64,000 nucleotides of DNA, taken from assembly GCF_900104815.1 (NCBI RefSeq), contig NZ_FNTD01000004.1:2930501-2994500 (forward strand), in the 5' to 3' direction. The notes under the pieces were generated by a model. The model searched no databases. It was not told the origin of the DNA and saw nothing but the letters and a program-made list of their open reading frames with translations. The stretch comes from Streptomyces misionensis (lineage in GTDB: Bacteria; Actinomycetota; Actinomycetes; Streptomycetales; Streptomycetaceae). Shown here one piece after another: positions 55,714-63,938 of the stretch; positions within the stretch are counted from its first letter, which is position 1; each line of letters begins with the position of its first letter. Both the position numbers and the translations under genes were made by a program.

Positions 55714-55987
55714 ATGCGAAGAATGCCCAATTTTAGGGGAATTCTGAAGCATATAGACATGTCTGCGCGCCGACAGAACAGAAAGGGCAGAAGGGGCGAC
55801 CGGGACACGGGCGCGCGTCAGGCATAACGAGTGCACAACACCCTGCGGCCTCGGACGCCAAAAGCGCTGCACGATTCGTACCTGCCTGCGATTATCGGGA
55901 CCGCTTCACCGAACCTCCACATCGAGCCACGGAGGGGAAGCGACAGGGTCGGCAAGCAGGGAGCTTTATCCTTGGTCCCGCCACCAG

Positions 55988-56063
55988 GCCCCCGTAGCTC
56001 AGCGGATAGAGCAGGCGCCTTCTAAGCGCTTGGCCGCAGGTTCGAGTCCTGCCGGGGGCGCCA
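55988..56063 (+). tRNA. tRNA-Arg (anticodon TCT)
   Basis: 76-nt cloverleaf: acceptor GCCCCCG with CGGGGGC, D-arm GCTC/GAGC, anticodon stem GGCGC/GCGCT with loop CTTCTAA (anticodon TCT, reads AGA), T-arm GCAGG TTCGAGT CCTGC, discriminator G and encoded CCA. Confidence 0.96.
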
Positions 56064-56068
56064 TCCGA

Positions 56069-56094
56069 AGCCCTCCCTTCGGGGAGGGCTTTTT
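56069..56094 (+). terminator. Terminator of tRNA-Arg
   Basis: A 9-bp perfect stem AGCCCTCCC with GGGAGGGCT, UUCG tetraloop and TTTT, 5 nt after the tRNA CCA. Confidence 0.9.
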
Positions 56095-56267
56095 GCTGGT
56101 CAGGGCGGGTGCAGCAGGGCGCGCGTCAGCCCCGGGAACGCCCCTGACGATCAAGGGCGGACTCCGGGGCCGTCCGGCTGTCACCGGGTTTTCGCGGGTG
56201 GCCGTGTCGAATACGTGTCGAAGCTTCCGGGGCGACGGATCAGCTAGGGGACGGCTCCCAGGGACTC

Positions 56268-56459
56268 CTAGGGAAGATCTCCAGCCGCTTCGAGCCGCCT
56301 CTTCAGATCGGGCAGCTGCCCGTCGACACAGCGGGCGTAGGTGGCCAGGAGCACGGCGACGCTGTTCCCGGCCCACTCCGCCACCTGGGCGGGCGGGACG
56401 CCGTCGTTGAGCCACTTGGCGCCGTGACCGCGCAAGCGCCGGCCTGTCGATCGCCGTGG
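56268..56459 (-). pseudogene. C-terminal remnant of a tyrosine-recombinase integrase
   Basis: The minus-strand frame reads HGAKWLNDGVPPAQVAEWAG, then NSVAVLLATYARCVDGQLP and ends at TAG 56268. It is the characteristic C-terminus of Streptomyces phage/AICE integrases, including the catalytic Tyr in ATYARC. Nothing N-terminal to it (no Arg-box region) is recognisable. It lies 205 bp from the 3' end of tRNA-Arg, the usual geometry of an integration site. Direct repeats CGTGTCGAA at 56203-56211 and 56214-56222 lie between them. Confidence 0.75.
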
Positions 56460-56558
56460 AGGTCGTGCCGGTCGGCAAGTCCGGTCAGGCCGAGCCGCCG
56501 GCCGGGCAGGCCGTCGGGGCCGCCGTCGAACGGGTGACCGGACTCCGGAAAGTGGTGA

Positions 56559-56933
56559 TCAGCCGTCGGGTGCGCCGGGCACGGGACGGGGAGCCTCAAG
56601 GCGCAGCACGAGTGCGCGCAGGGCCCGGAGTTCGGCGTCCAGTGCCTGGGCACCTGCCCGGGTGAGGGTCACTCAGGTGCGGGGACGCCGGCCGGCGTAG
56701 CCCTTCTCCACGGTGATCATTCCGGACTCCTCCAGCACCTTCAGATGCCGGGAGAGATTCCCGTCGGTGACGGCCAGTTGCTTCTTCAGGAAGCCGAAGT
56801 CGACCCGGTCGGCCTCACGGGCCACGGTGAGGACGCCGAGCCGTACCCGCTGGTGGACGGTGTCGTCCAGCGCCTGGGTGGGATGCGGTGCCTCTAGGTC
56901 GCCCTGTGCAGCGGTCGAGTCTTCGACGCTCAT
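56559..56933 (-). pseudogene. Winged-helix regulator truncated by an internal stop
   Basis: ATG 56933 begins an 86-residue winged-helix protein (RVRLGVLTVAREADRVDFGFLKKQLAVTDGNLSRHLKVLEESGMITVEKGYAGRRPRT) that ends at TGA 56673-56675. The same frame continues beyond the stop as VTLTRAGAQALDAELRALRALVLRLEA and stops at 56559, which is the expected family C-terminus. Family members have Trp where the stop is (RRPRTW), so TGG to TGA would explain it. The truncated product keeps its DNA-binding helices but not the final strand and dimerisation helix. Overlaps the membrane gene stop by 4 nt. Confidence 0.75.
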
Positions 56934-57760
56934 GAGAGGACCGTACCCGCAACCGCGGCACCGGGCGTGCCCCGGCGGCGGGCGGCCGCCCACTCGCCCA
57001 GGCCGGCGAGAAGCAGGACGGCGGCGAGCAGAAAGGCCTTGACCTGCGGTCCGTCGGCCCAGCCGGGGTGGGCGGGGTGCTGCCAGGGAAGCCATCCACT
57101 GCCCGGGGAGGCTCCGAGGTACCCCGTGAGCACCAGGGCGTGGACGGTGCCGGCCGTCGCGGTGACCCAGCTGCGTTCGGCGATGCCGAGCGCGAGAAGT
57201 CCGACGCCGACCAGGTACCACGGGGAGGCGTAGCTGTTCTCCAGCAGCACGGCCTCCCACGGCTGGTCCTTGCCGAACAGCAGCGCCACCAGAGCCGCCG
57301 TGATCACCGCGGTGGCCGCGGCGGTCGCGCGTACCCACATGCCGCGCCGGGGGACGACGCCCCGGGCCTCGCCGCGCAGTCGGTACCAGCGGGCGAAGAC
57401 GAACCAGGCAAGGGGGAGGAGCGCGAACCAGACGCCCCATGCCACGAAGCGCAGCACCGCGCCGTCGAACTCGCCCTTCAGGCAGGGGGTTCCCGGTTCA
57501 TGGACGACGCACAGTCCGGTCAGTTCGGCGTAGGCGAAGGTCGGGTAGGACCCGACGTCGCGCCCGTGGGCTCCGAAGTTGAAGGCGAACCGGGCGATCG
57601 GGACAGCCGCCAGCGCGAGGAGCCCGAAGCCGAGGAGGGGGGCCCACGCGCCGTTCAGCTGGCTGCGGGTCTTGGTCCGGAGGCCGTCCGTCGCCGCCAG
57701 TAAGGCGGCCGCGGCCGCGCTCGGTTCCGGTCCCGCACTGCTCGGTGCCGATGTTCCCAT
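56930..57760 (-). CDS. Multi-pass membrane protein partnered with winged-helix regulator
   Basis: 276 aa with about six hydrophobic helices (PLLGFGLLALAAVPIARFAF; FVAWGVWFALLPLAWFVFA; AATAVITAALVALLF; YLVGVGLLALGIAE; FLLAAVLLLAGLGEWAA). Function unknown; the pairing of such a membrane protein with a small winged-helix regulator (ATGA overlap) recurs in Streptomyces. ATG 57760 has GAGGGGGAG upstream and is preferred to ATG 57808. Confidence 0.8.
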   Translation of the reverse strand: MGTSAPSSAGPEPSAAAAALLAATDGLRTKTRSQLNGAWAPLLGFGLLALAAVPIARFAFNFGAHGRDVGSYPTFAYAELTGLCVVHEPGTPCLKGEFDGAVLRFVAWGVWFALLPLAWFVFARWYRLRGEARGVVPRRGMWVRATAAATAVITAALVALLFGKDQPWEAVLLENSYASPWYLVGVGLLALGIAERSWVTATAGTVHALVLTGYLGASPGSGWLPWQHPAHPGWADGPQVKAFLLAAVLLLAGLGEWAAARRRGTPGAAVAGTVLS

Positions 57761-57897
57761 CTTCTCCCCCTCGCGGCCCGCGCCCGGTGCGTCGTCATCG
57801 AGCCGCATGGTGAGGCGCGTGTTCCGGTTGTCTTACTCGCGCCGTCCCGTGGTCGACCGGGTTCCGGGCTGTCACCGGTTGTCCTAGCCTGGCCGGC

Positions 57898-59406
57898 ATG
57901 ACACCGGGGGACAGGGTCGGCGGGCGCTTCGAGCTGATCGAGCGGCTCGGCAGCGGGGGGATGGGGACCGTATGGCGCGCCAGGGACACGCTGCTGGACC
58001 GTGAGGTGGCCCTCAAGGCGGTGCACCAGGACGCGGACGCCTCGCACACCGTACGGGAGCGGATCATGCGGGAGGCCAGGGCGCTGGCCCGGCTCAGCGA
58101 CCCGCACGTGGTGACGGTGTACGAGGTCGTCGAGGCGGAGCCGCACCCGTGGATCGTGATGGAGCTCGTACCCGGCACCTCGCTCCAACAACGCATCGAC
58201 GCGGGGCCGCTGACTCCGGCGGAGACGGCCCGCATCGGCCGCCAGATCCTCTCCGCCCTGCGCGCCGCGCACGCCGCCGGCATCCACCACCGGGACGTGA
58301 AACCGGCGAACATCCTGATCCGCCCCGACGGCACCGCCGCCCTCACCGACTTCGGCATCGCCGCCCTCCAGGGCACGACGGCACTGACCGCGACCGACCA
58401 GCTCGTCGGCACCCCGGAGTACATGGCTCCCGAACGCATCCGCGGCCGCGACGACGACCCGGCCTCCGACCTGTGGTCCCTCGGGCTGGTCCTGTACCTG
58501 TGCACGGAGGGGGCGAGCCCGCTGCGCCGCGCGACCACGCCCGCCACCCTGGCCGCGGTCCTCGAAGAGCCGGTCCCCCCGCCCGTACGGTCCGGGCCCC
58601 TGGCTCCCGTCCTGCGGTCCCTCCTCGTACGGGACCCGGCGGCCCGCCCCGACGCCGGGCAGCTGGACGCGATGCTCGCCCAGGTCGAGGCCGGCACCAC
58701 ACCCAGCTGGGCTCAGCCGACGCTGACGGCGGCCCGCACACCGGCCCCGGTGCTCCAGGCGACCCCCACGCAGCAGGACGTCCCCAAGCCCGGGACGTTG
58801 GCGCCGGCCCGCCGCCGTGCACCGGCGCTCCTCGCAGCGACGGCCGCCCTGGCCGTGATCACGGCGACCGCGCTGGTCCTGACCCTGCACACGGGCGGGG
58901 ACGACGGAGCGGCCGCCGGTCCCGCCGTCGCCGCGACCACGCCCGCCTCGCCCACGTCCGCCCCTGACACGCGGCCGGCGAGCCCCGGTCCTGAGCACAG
59001 CCCGGACCCGGCGCCGAGCGCGTCCTCCTCCCCCGAACCGAGCGCGTCACAGCGGTCGTCGGCCCCGGCGGACGGCGGCCGCTGGATCGCGCAGCTGTAC
59101 TCCGAGCCCGTCTCCTCGGGCGCCGCCGCCCGCGACCGGCGCCTCGAACGCATCCGCGCCTCCGTGCCCGAAGCGCTCTACCTGCGCAGCGACGACTACG
59201 CCTCGCTGCGCTCCGGCTACTGGGTGATCTACGCCCCTGGCCCCTTCCCCGACGGCCGCGCCGCGCTCGCCTACTGCGCCGAGCACGGCCGCACCACCGC
59301 GAACACCTGCATCGGCCGCTACCTGAGCACCAGCCACGCCGACTTCCCCCTCCAGTGCCGCCCCCCGACCTCCGGTCCGAAGGGCCGCTGCACACGCGGC
59401 AGTTAG
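57898..59406 (+). CDS. Membrane Ser/Thr protein kinase with extracellular C-terminal domain
   Basis: 502 aa. Hanks kinase (about 9-270): GSGGMGTVW, VALKAV, HHRDVKPANIL, TDFGIA, APERIRG, all active-site residues present. Pro/Thr linker, one membrane helix (ALLAATAALAVITATALVL, about 305-323), Ser/Pro-rich stalk, then about 110 extracellular residues (WIAQLYSEPVSSG, YLRSDDYASLRSGYWVIYAP) resembling an SPOR-like or peptidoglycan-sensing domain with two Cys. It is divergent from the membrane gene. Confidence 0.9.
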   Translation: MTPGDRVGGRFELIERLGSGGMGTVWRARDTLLDREVALKAVHQDADASHTVRERIMREARALARLSDPHVVTVYEVVEAEPHPWIVMELVPGTSLQQRIDAGPLTPAETARIGRQILSALRAAHAAGIHHRDVKPANILIRPDGTAALTDFGIAALQGTTALTATDQLVGTPEYMAPERIRGRDDDPASDLWSLGLVLYLCTEGASPLRRATTPATLAAVLEEPVPPPVRSGPLAPVLRSLLVRDPAARPDAGQLDAMLAQVEAGTTPSWAQPTLTAARTPAPVLQATPTQQDVPKPGTLAPARRRAPALLAATAALAVITATALVLTLHTGGDDGAAAGPAVAATTPASPTSAPDTRPASPGPEHSPDPAPSASSSPEPSASQRSSAPADGGRWIAQLYSEPVSSGAAARDRRLERIRASVPEALYLRSDDYASLRSGYWVIYAPGPFPDGRAALAYCAEHGRTTANTCIGRYLSTSHADFPLQCRPPTSGPKGRCTRGS

Positions 59407-59494
59407 GGTTTTTCGTTTGATCAGGCCGGATCAGGGAGCGGGGTCTGGTGCGCGCAGGCGCAAGGCGGGGGAGAGAGTCAACGCGATGGGGGCG

Positions 59495-59524
59495 CCCCCA
59501 CGCGAGCGAAGCCGGGCGTGGGGG
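59495..59524. repeat. Streptomyces interspersed hairpin (REP-like)
   Basis: CCCCCACGC with GCGTGGGGG, a 9-bp perfect stem whose 12-nt loop contains GAGCGAAGCC. I recall this sequence family as a frequent intergenic hairpin in Streptomyces. The surrounding 59407-59612 has no gene. Confidence 0.6.
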
Positions 59525-59612
59525 AGTTGGCGACCCTGTCGGGCACCCCCGGCAGGCATGATCGCGCCGTCCGCCATACTGCGGACCCGGAGGATCGAGA
59601 GGGGAGCCAAGC

Positions 59613-60572
59613 GTGCGGCTTCGTTGTGCGGTGCTGGACGACTTCCAGGGGGTGGCCGCCGAGTCGGCCGACTGGTCGGTGATCGAGGACGCGGTGGAGG
59701 TCGTCGCGCTGCGCCGGCACCTGGAGGGTGAGGACGCCCTCGCCGCGGCGCTCGCGGAGTACGACATCGTCGTCACCCTGCGCGAACGCGTCGCCTTCCC
59801 GGGTTCGCTGCTCGCCCGGCTGCCCCGGCTGAAGCTGATCGTGGCGACCGGGATGCGCAACACCGTGATCGACTACGCGGCCGCCGAGGCGCGGGGCGTC
59901 ACCGTGTGCGGCACGCAGAGTTCCGGCACTCCGCCGGTGGAGCTGACCTGGGCGCTGCTGCTGGGCCTGGCCCGCGGGATCGTGCCGGAGAACACCGCGC
60001 TGCGCACCGGCGGCCCCTGGCAGTCCACGGTCGGCGCGGATCTGGACGGGGCCCGGCTGGGCGTGCTCGGGCTCGGCCGGATCGGCGGCCGGGTCGCCCG
60101 GGTGGGGCTCGCCTTCGGCATGCGGGTGAGCGCGTGGAGCCCGAGCCTGACCGAGGAGCGCGCCGCGGCGGCCGGGGTCGAAGCGGCGGCCTCGAAGGCG
60201 GAGTTGCTCGCCGGCAGCGACTTCGTCACCGTGCACGTGCCGGGCGGCGAGCGCACCCGGGGTCTGATCGGCGCGGCCGAACTCGCCCTGCTGAAGCCGA
60301 CCGCCTACCTCGTCAACACCTCCCGCGCCTCCGTGGTGGACCAGGACGCGCTGCTGGCCGCGCTGTGCGAGGGCCGGATCGCGGGCGCCGGCGTCGACGT
60401 CTTCGACATCGAGCCGCTGCCCGCGGATCACCCGATGCGCACCGCGCCCCGGCTGCTCGCCACGCCCCACCTCGGCTACGTCTCCCGCGCCAACTACCGC
60501 ACCTATTACACCCAGGCGGTGGAGGACATCCGGGCGTACCTGGCGGGCGCCCCGATACGCCGGCTGCCGTGA
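59613..60572 (+). CDS. D-2-hydroxyacid dehydrogenase family protein
   Basis: 319 aa. Lower catalytic domain, then the NAD-binding loop GVLGLGRIGGRVARVGLAFGM, FVTVHVPGGERTRGLIGA, NTSRASVVDQDAL (catalytic Arg region) and GAGVDVFDIEPLP with the active-site Glu; TPHLGYVS holds the His. All catalytic elements (Arg, Glu, His) are present. Reduces a 2-keto acid with NADH; the specific substrate is not predictable. GTG 59613 with AGAGGGGAG upstream. Confidence 0.88.
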   Translation: MRLRCAVLDDFQGVAAESADWSVIEDAVEVVALRRHLEGEDALAAALAEYDIVVTLRERVAFPGSLLARLPRLKLIVATGMRNTVIDYAAAEARGVTVCGTQSSGTPPVELTWALLLGLARGIVPENTALRTGGPWQSTVGADLDGARLGVLGLGRIGGRVARVGLAFGMRVSAWSPSLTEERAAAAGVEAAASKAELLAGSDFVTVHVPGGERTRGLIGAAELALLKPTAYLVNTSRASVVDQDALLAALCEGRIAGAGVDVFDIEPLPADHPMRTAPRLLATPHLGYVSRANYRTYYTQAVEDIRAYLAGAPIRRLP

Positions 60573-60608
60573 ACGTGCCTGTTGAAAGAGTGATCCCCGG
60601 GTGATCAC

Positions 60609-60636
60609 CGTGACCACCCCAGAGCCGCGGCGTTGA
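60609..60636 (+). promoter_or_regulatory. Sigma-BldN-like promoter of the chaplin gene
   Basis: CGTGAC (60609-60614), a 16-bp spacer and CGTTGA (60631-60636). Chaplin and rodlin genes are known targets of sigma-BldN, whose promoters I recall as CGTAAC-16-CGTTGA; one base differs in the -35 here. Confidence 0.6.
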
Positions 60637-60696
60637 ACGGGGAGTGCGGCGGCTGGTCCTGCCGTCGCGCTTCCCGAGCGACAGAAGGAGAACGTG

Positions 60697-60975
60697 ATGT
60701 CTCGCATCGCGAAGGCAGCCGCCGTGGCCCTCGGCACCGGTGCCGTGGTGATCAGCGGAGCCGGTCTGGCCATGGCCGACGCGGGTGCCCAGGGCGCGGC
60801 CGTCGGCTCCCCCGGCGTGCTGTCGGGCAACGTCGTCCAGCTCCCGATCAACATCCCCGTGAACGTCTGCGGGAACACGATCGACGTGATCGGCCTGCTG
60901 AACCCGGCCTTCGGCAACACCTGCGTCAACCAGGGCGGCGGCTACGCCCAGCCCAACGGCGACTACGGCAACTGA
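60697..60975 (+). CDS. chpG: Short chaplin (ChpG-like)
   Basis: 92 aa secreted hydrophobin-like amyloid protein that coats aerial hyphae. Signal peptide (KAAAVALGTGAVVISGAGLAMA) and one chaplin domain: SPGVLSGNVVQLPINIPVNV, CGNTIDVIGLLNPAFGNTC with the two conserved cysteines. A 13-residue tail (NQGGGYAQPNGDYGN) follows. Next to melC2/melC1, as chpG is in S. coelicolor, which supports the name. ATG 60697 with AAGGAG 6 nt upstream. Confidence 0.9.
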   Translation: MSRIAKAAAVALGTGAVVISGAGLAMADAGAQGAAVGSPGVLSGNVVQLPINIPVNVCGNTIDVIGLLNPAFGNTCVNQGGGYAQPNGDYGN

Positions 60976-60990
60976 GCCACGCCGTGACCA

Positions 60991-61030
60991 GCGAAGAGCC
61001 CCGGCACCTCCGAGCGCCGGGGCTCTTCGC
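60991..61030. terminator. Bidirectional terminator between chaplin and tyrosinase
   Basis: A 15-bp perfect stem (GCGAAGAGCCCCGGC and complement) with a 10-nt loop between the convergent genes. Confidence 0.85.
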
Positions 61031-61047
61031 GTGCGCCGCGCGGGCCG

Positions 61048-61914
61048 TCAGACGTACCGGTAGATCCGGCTCACGTCCTCCAGCTGGTCCGGGGTGTCGT
61101 CCCACGGCGGCAGCTTCTGGTGCCGGGCGACGACCCGGCCGCGCTGCGCGTCACCGGCACCGGGCGGCTCGGCCGGCAGATAGCGGTGGTTCTTGTGCGC
61201 CCGCTGCCAGCGCTCCCACAGCATGTCCAGGAAGGCGTGGTGTAGCCAGAACACCGGGTCGTTGACGGACGCGGCGCCGAGCATCGCCCCGCCCACCCAG
61301 CGGTGCACCCGGTTGTGGTTGTGCCAGGACGCGCTGCCGCTGCCGGTCCCCCAGCCCTCCAGTTTGTTGCGGAAGCCCCGGGTGACGGTCGAGTCCCAGG
61401 GGTGCACGTCGTACGCCGCGTCGTTCAGCGCCCAGTCCACGTCGCCCTGCGTGGGCAGTTGGAGGGGGGAGGCGGCGCGGCCCAGGTCCCGGGTGAGGTA
61501 GCGGCCGTCGGTGACGCCCTCCCGGATGGTCCAGTGACCCGCCGAGTAGGCGAACGGCCCGGTCGTGACCTGCTGGTCGGAGCGGCGCCCGTTGCCGCCG
61601 AGCAGATCGGCGGTCCAGGGCACGGAGGTCGCCGAGCGGTCCCGGGTCCAGTCCCAGTACGGCACGGTCACCGAGGAGTCGACGCGGCGCAGCGCCCCCT
61701 CCAGTTCCAGCAGGAACCGGCGGTGCCAGGGAAGGAAGGAGGGCGCCATGTGGGCGGTGCGCAGACCGGTCTCGCCGTCGGCGGCGTAGTACGCGATGTG
61801 GATGCGCACGAATTCGTCGTACTCCCCGCGCCGTTTGAGTTCCAGCAGGGCGTTGACGAACCGCCGCCGCTCGCTCGCGGTGAGGGAGCCGACGTTCTTA
61901 CGCACGTACGCCAT
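61048..61914 (-). CDS. melC2: Tyrosinase MelC2
   Basis: 288-aa type-3 copper enzyme that makes melanin precursors from tyrosine. CuA ligands His39, His55 and His64 (FVRIH, TAHMAP, FLPWHRRF); CuB in WHNHNRVHRWVGG and NDPVFWLHHAFLDMLW. Length matches Streptomyces MelC2. It has no signal peptide and is exported with MelC1. Its ATG overlaps melC1 by 17 nt. Confidence 0.93.
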   Translation of the reverse strand: MAYVRKNVGSLTASERRRFVNALLELKRRGEYDEFVRIHIAYYAADGETGLRTAHMAPSFLPWHRRFLLELEGALRRVDSSVTVPYWDWTRDRSATSVPWTADLLGGNGRRSDQQVTTGPFAYSAGHWTIREGVTDGRYLTRDLGRAASPLQLPTQGDVDWALNDAAYDVHPWDSTVTRGFRNKLEGWGTGSGSASWHNHNRVHRWVGGAMLGAASVNDPVFWLHHAFLDMLWERWQRAHKNHRYLPAEPPGAGDAQRGRVVARHQKLPPWDDTPDQLEDVSRIYRYV

Positions 61915-62410
61915 GCCGGTCCCCCCACTCCATGCCCAGGTGTTCCACCAGGTCCAGGACGCTGTCGGACCGGGCGTGGCCCAGTGGGCCGGGGGCCAGG
62001 TCGCGCAGCCGCTGGCCGGGACCGAGTTCGTCCACCGCGGCCCGGGCCGCCTCCTGCGGCGTCCGGTACGAGGTGTAGTGGTCGACCATGCTCAGCCAGG
62101 TGCCGTCGGCGCGCCGCATCAGGTGCAGCGGGCGGCCGTCGACGGTGATCCGCCAGTCGGCGTCGAAGCCGCTGCGGCCCTCCTCGGGCATCCGCACGCC
62201 CCGGATGTGCCGGCCCCGGTAGGTCTCGTCGAAGGAGTCGCCGCCGGGGCCCGCGACCGGGGGCACCGGCCGGGCGGCGGCGACGACCGGCGCGAGGGAG
62301 AGGACCGCGGCGCAGGACAGCAGTCCCCGCGCCACCCGCCTCCGTGTCGGCCCGGCCGTCGTATCCGCTCTGGCCCGCTCCCTCGCGCCCACCGCTTCGC
62401 CGTCGGTCAT
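61898..62410 (-). CDS. melC1: Tyrosinase co-factor MelC1
   Basis: 170 aa. Copper chaperone and secretion partner of MelC2. The twin-arginine signal TRRRVARGLLSCAAVLSLAP leads the pair through the Tat pathway. FDETYRGRHIRGVRM, HLMRRADGTWLSMVDHYTSYRTPQEAARAAVDEL are MelC1 signatures. ATG 62410 with GAGGAGG 5 nt upstream. Confidence 0.9.
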   Translation of the reverse strand: MTDGEAVGARERARADTTAGPTRRRVARGLLSCAAVLSLAPVVAAARPVPPVAGPGGDSFDETYRGRHIRGVRMPEEGRSGFDADWRITVDGRPLHLMRRADGTWLSMVDHYTSYRTPQEAARAAVDELGPGQRLRDLAPGPLGHARSDSVLDLVEHLGMEWGDRHGVRA

Positions 62411-62559
62411 CGCACCCTCCTCGTCCGGGATCGGTTGTCGCACCCGGTAACCGGCCGGGGGCGGCCCCGGTCACCGGGATACGGCCGAACGCGCGGGCAA
62501 GGGAGCCGTGCGGGTCACCCGCGTACGGCCGAACGGCGCTGTCGGGGAGGCCGTGCGGG

Positions 62560-63072
62560 TTACCGGCCGGAGTCCGTGCCGAGGCCGGCGCCGGCGACGG
62601 TGCGCACCACGGGGGCGAGGAGGCCGGCCTCGGGGGCCTTGAGGCCGGGCAGGCCGAAGTTGTGCGGGTCGGGCTGGGTGAGGGGCGCGTCCAGGTCCAG
62701 CCCGGGGCCGAGGGTGTGCAGGCCGGAGGCGGGAGCGTCGACGTCGAGGTGGTCGAAGCCCTCGCCGAGCAGCCGCGGCAGCGGCGCGCGCAGGTCGGCG
62801 CCGGGCAGGGAGCCGCTGATCGGGACCTGGGGCAGGATGCCCTCGGGCAGCAGCCGGCCCGTGGTGTAGCGCGGGCCGTCGGGGGTGCCCGGGGTCAGCA
62901 GCGGCACGTCCAGGGAGGCCTCAGGCACCGGAGTGCCGAGGGACTGGGAGACGCCGCCCAGCGGCACCGGGACGGGGACCGAGCCGGCCGCGGCGGCGGG
63001 GGTGGCGGCCAGGGCGGCGGCCGCGGCGCCGGTGACGACGGCGGCAAGGGTTCCTCGGGTGGTCGGCTTCAT
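62560..63072 (-). CDS. Secreted hypothetical protein
   Basis: 170 aa. Signal peptide (TRGTLAAVVTGAAAAALAATPAAAAG). The mature part is Pro/Leu/Gly-rich with no cysteine and runs of short PxP and LPG motifs (VPVPVPLGG; LPGADLRAPLP). No domain recognised. Similar small secreted proteins accompany chaplin genes in Streptomyces. Start ATG 63072 has a purine-rich sequence upstream. Confidence 0.75.
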   Translation of the reverse strand: MKPTTRGTLAAVVTGAAAAALAATPAAAAGSVPVPVPLGGVSQSLGTPVPEASLDVPLLTPGTPDGPRYTTGRLLPEGILPQVPISGSLPGADLRAPLPRLLGEGFDHLDVDAPASGLHTLGPGLDLDAPLTQPDPHNFGLPGLKAPEAGLLAPVVRTVAGAGLGTDSGR

Positions 63073-63294
63073 CTCGGCTACGGTCCCTTCACGGATGCGG
63101 GAGTTGACGTCCGTACCGCGTAACTGGCGTTGCCGGAGGGGGAAAACGGCGTCGGCGCGCTTTTCCCCCGGCTGCCGTAATAGTCGGCTGGTCGTGCCGG
63201 GCCGCTCCGCGAGTCCCCTCGCCGGGCCGGCCCGGTGCGGCCACCGGGCGGCGGGGGCGTCCCCGAGTCGGCCGGGCGGCTCGGGTCGGCCGCG

Positions 63295-63783
63295 TCAGCG
63301 CAGGCTGGTGGCGGGCAGTACGACGTGGGCGGCGGCGTTCAGGGTCTCCTGGGCGCCGGCGAACGCGGCCAGCGCGGCGGGCGACACGATGGTGCCGGGG
63401 GCGCCCTCGGGCCAGGCTCGGGTGGTGAAGACGAGGTAGGCGTAGCCGCGGGCGCGGACGGCGGCGAGCCATTCCGGCGGCGCGGGGGCCTGGGCGATCA
63501 GCCGCGGCATCCGCACGACCGCCTGCCCGGCCTCCACCAGCAGGCTGATGGGCAGGCTGGGCCGGTACGTGCCGTCGACCAGGTCGCCGCCGACCGGCAG
63601 CCCGTTGCTCACCAGCAGGTGCTCGACCGCGGCGGCGGTGGTGTCCGGGCCGCCCGGCGCGTCCCCGAGGGAGTAGGCCAGCAGATAGGGCATGTCGGTG
63701 CCGTCGGGGGCCGCGCCGCTCCAGGGCAGCACGACGAGCGTGCCGAGGTCGGCGGGGTGTGGTGCGGTGGGGGTTGAGGTCAC
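63295..63783 (-). CDS. DUF5949 family protein
   Basis: 162 aa, cytosolic. LGTLVVLPWSGAAPDGTDMPYLLAYSLGDA and YRPSLPISLLVEAGQAVVRMPRLIAQAPAPPEWL are the conserved stretches. GTG 63783 gives the family-like start MTSTPTAPHPADLG. Function unknown. Confidence 0.75.
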   Translation of the reverse strand: MTSTPTAPHPADLGTLVVLPWSGAAPDGTDMPYLLAYSLGDAPGGPDTTAAAVEHLLVSNGLPVGGDLVDGTYRPSLPISLLVEAGQAVVRMPRLIAQAPAPPEWLAAVRARGYAYLVFTTRAWPEGAPGTIVSPAALAAFAGAQETLNAAAHVVLPATSLR

Positions 63784-63891
63784 CGCGCGACCTTATCGAC
63801 GGGCCCGGGGGCGGTCCGGCGGCTTCTCACCCGTCCGGACCAGTGGTCCGGGGGGCTCCACACGATCGAGGGAAGGGGCCTCGAACGGGTC

Positions 63892-63923
63892 GGGGCCGGT
63901 GCCGCGGATGCGGTACCGGCCCC
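63892..63923 (-). terminator. Hairpin terminator
   Basis: A 14-bp stem with one G-U pair (GGGGCCGGTGCCGC and complement) and a 4-nt loop, 16 nt downstream of the partial minus-strand gene. Confidence 0.6.
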
Positions 63924-63938
63924 GGGGCGCGAGGGGTG

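Noticed and set aside
56456..56665. Plus-strand 69-codon frame between the integrase stump and the regulator
   Set aside because: It runs antisense to the broken regulator's C-terminus and shows no family; the minus strand explains the sequence better.
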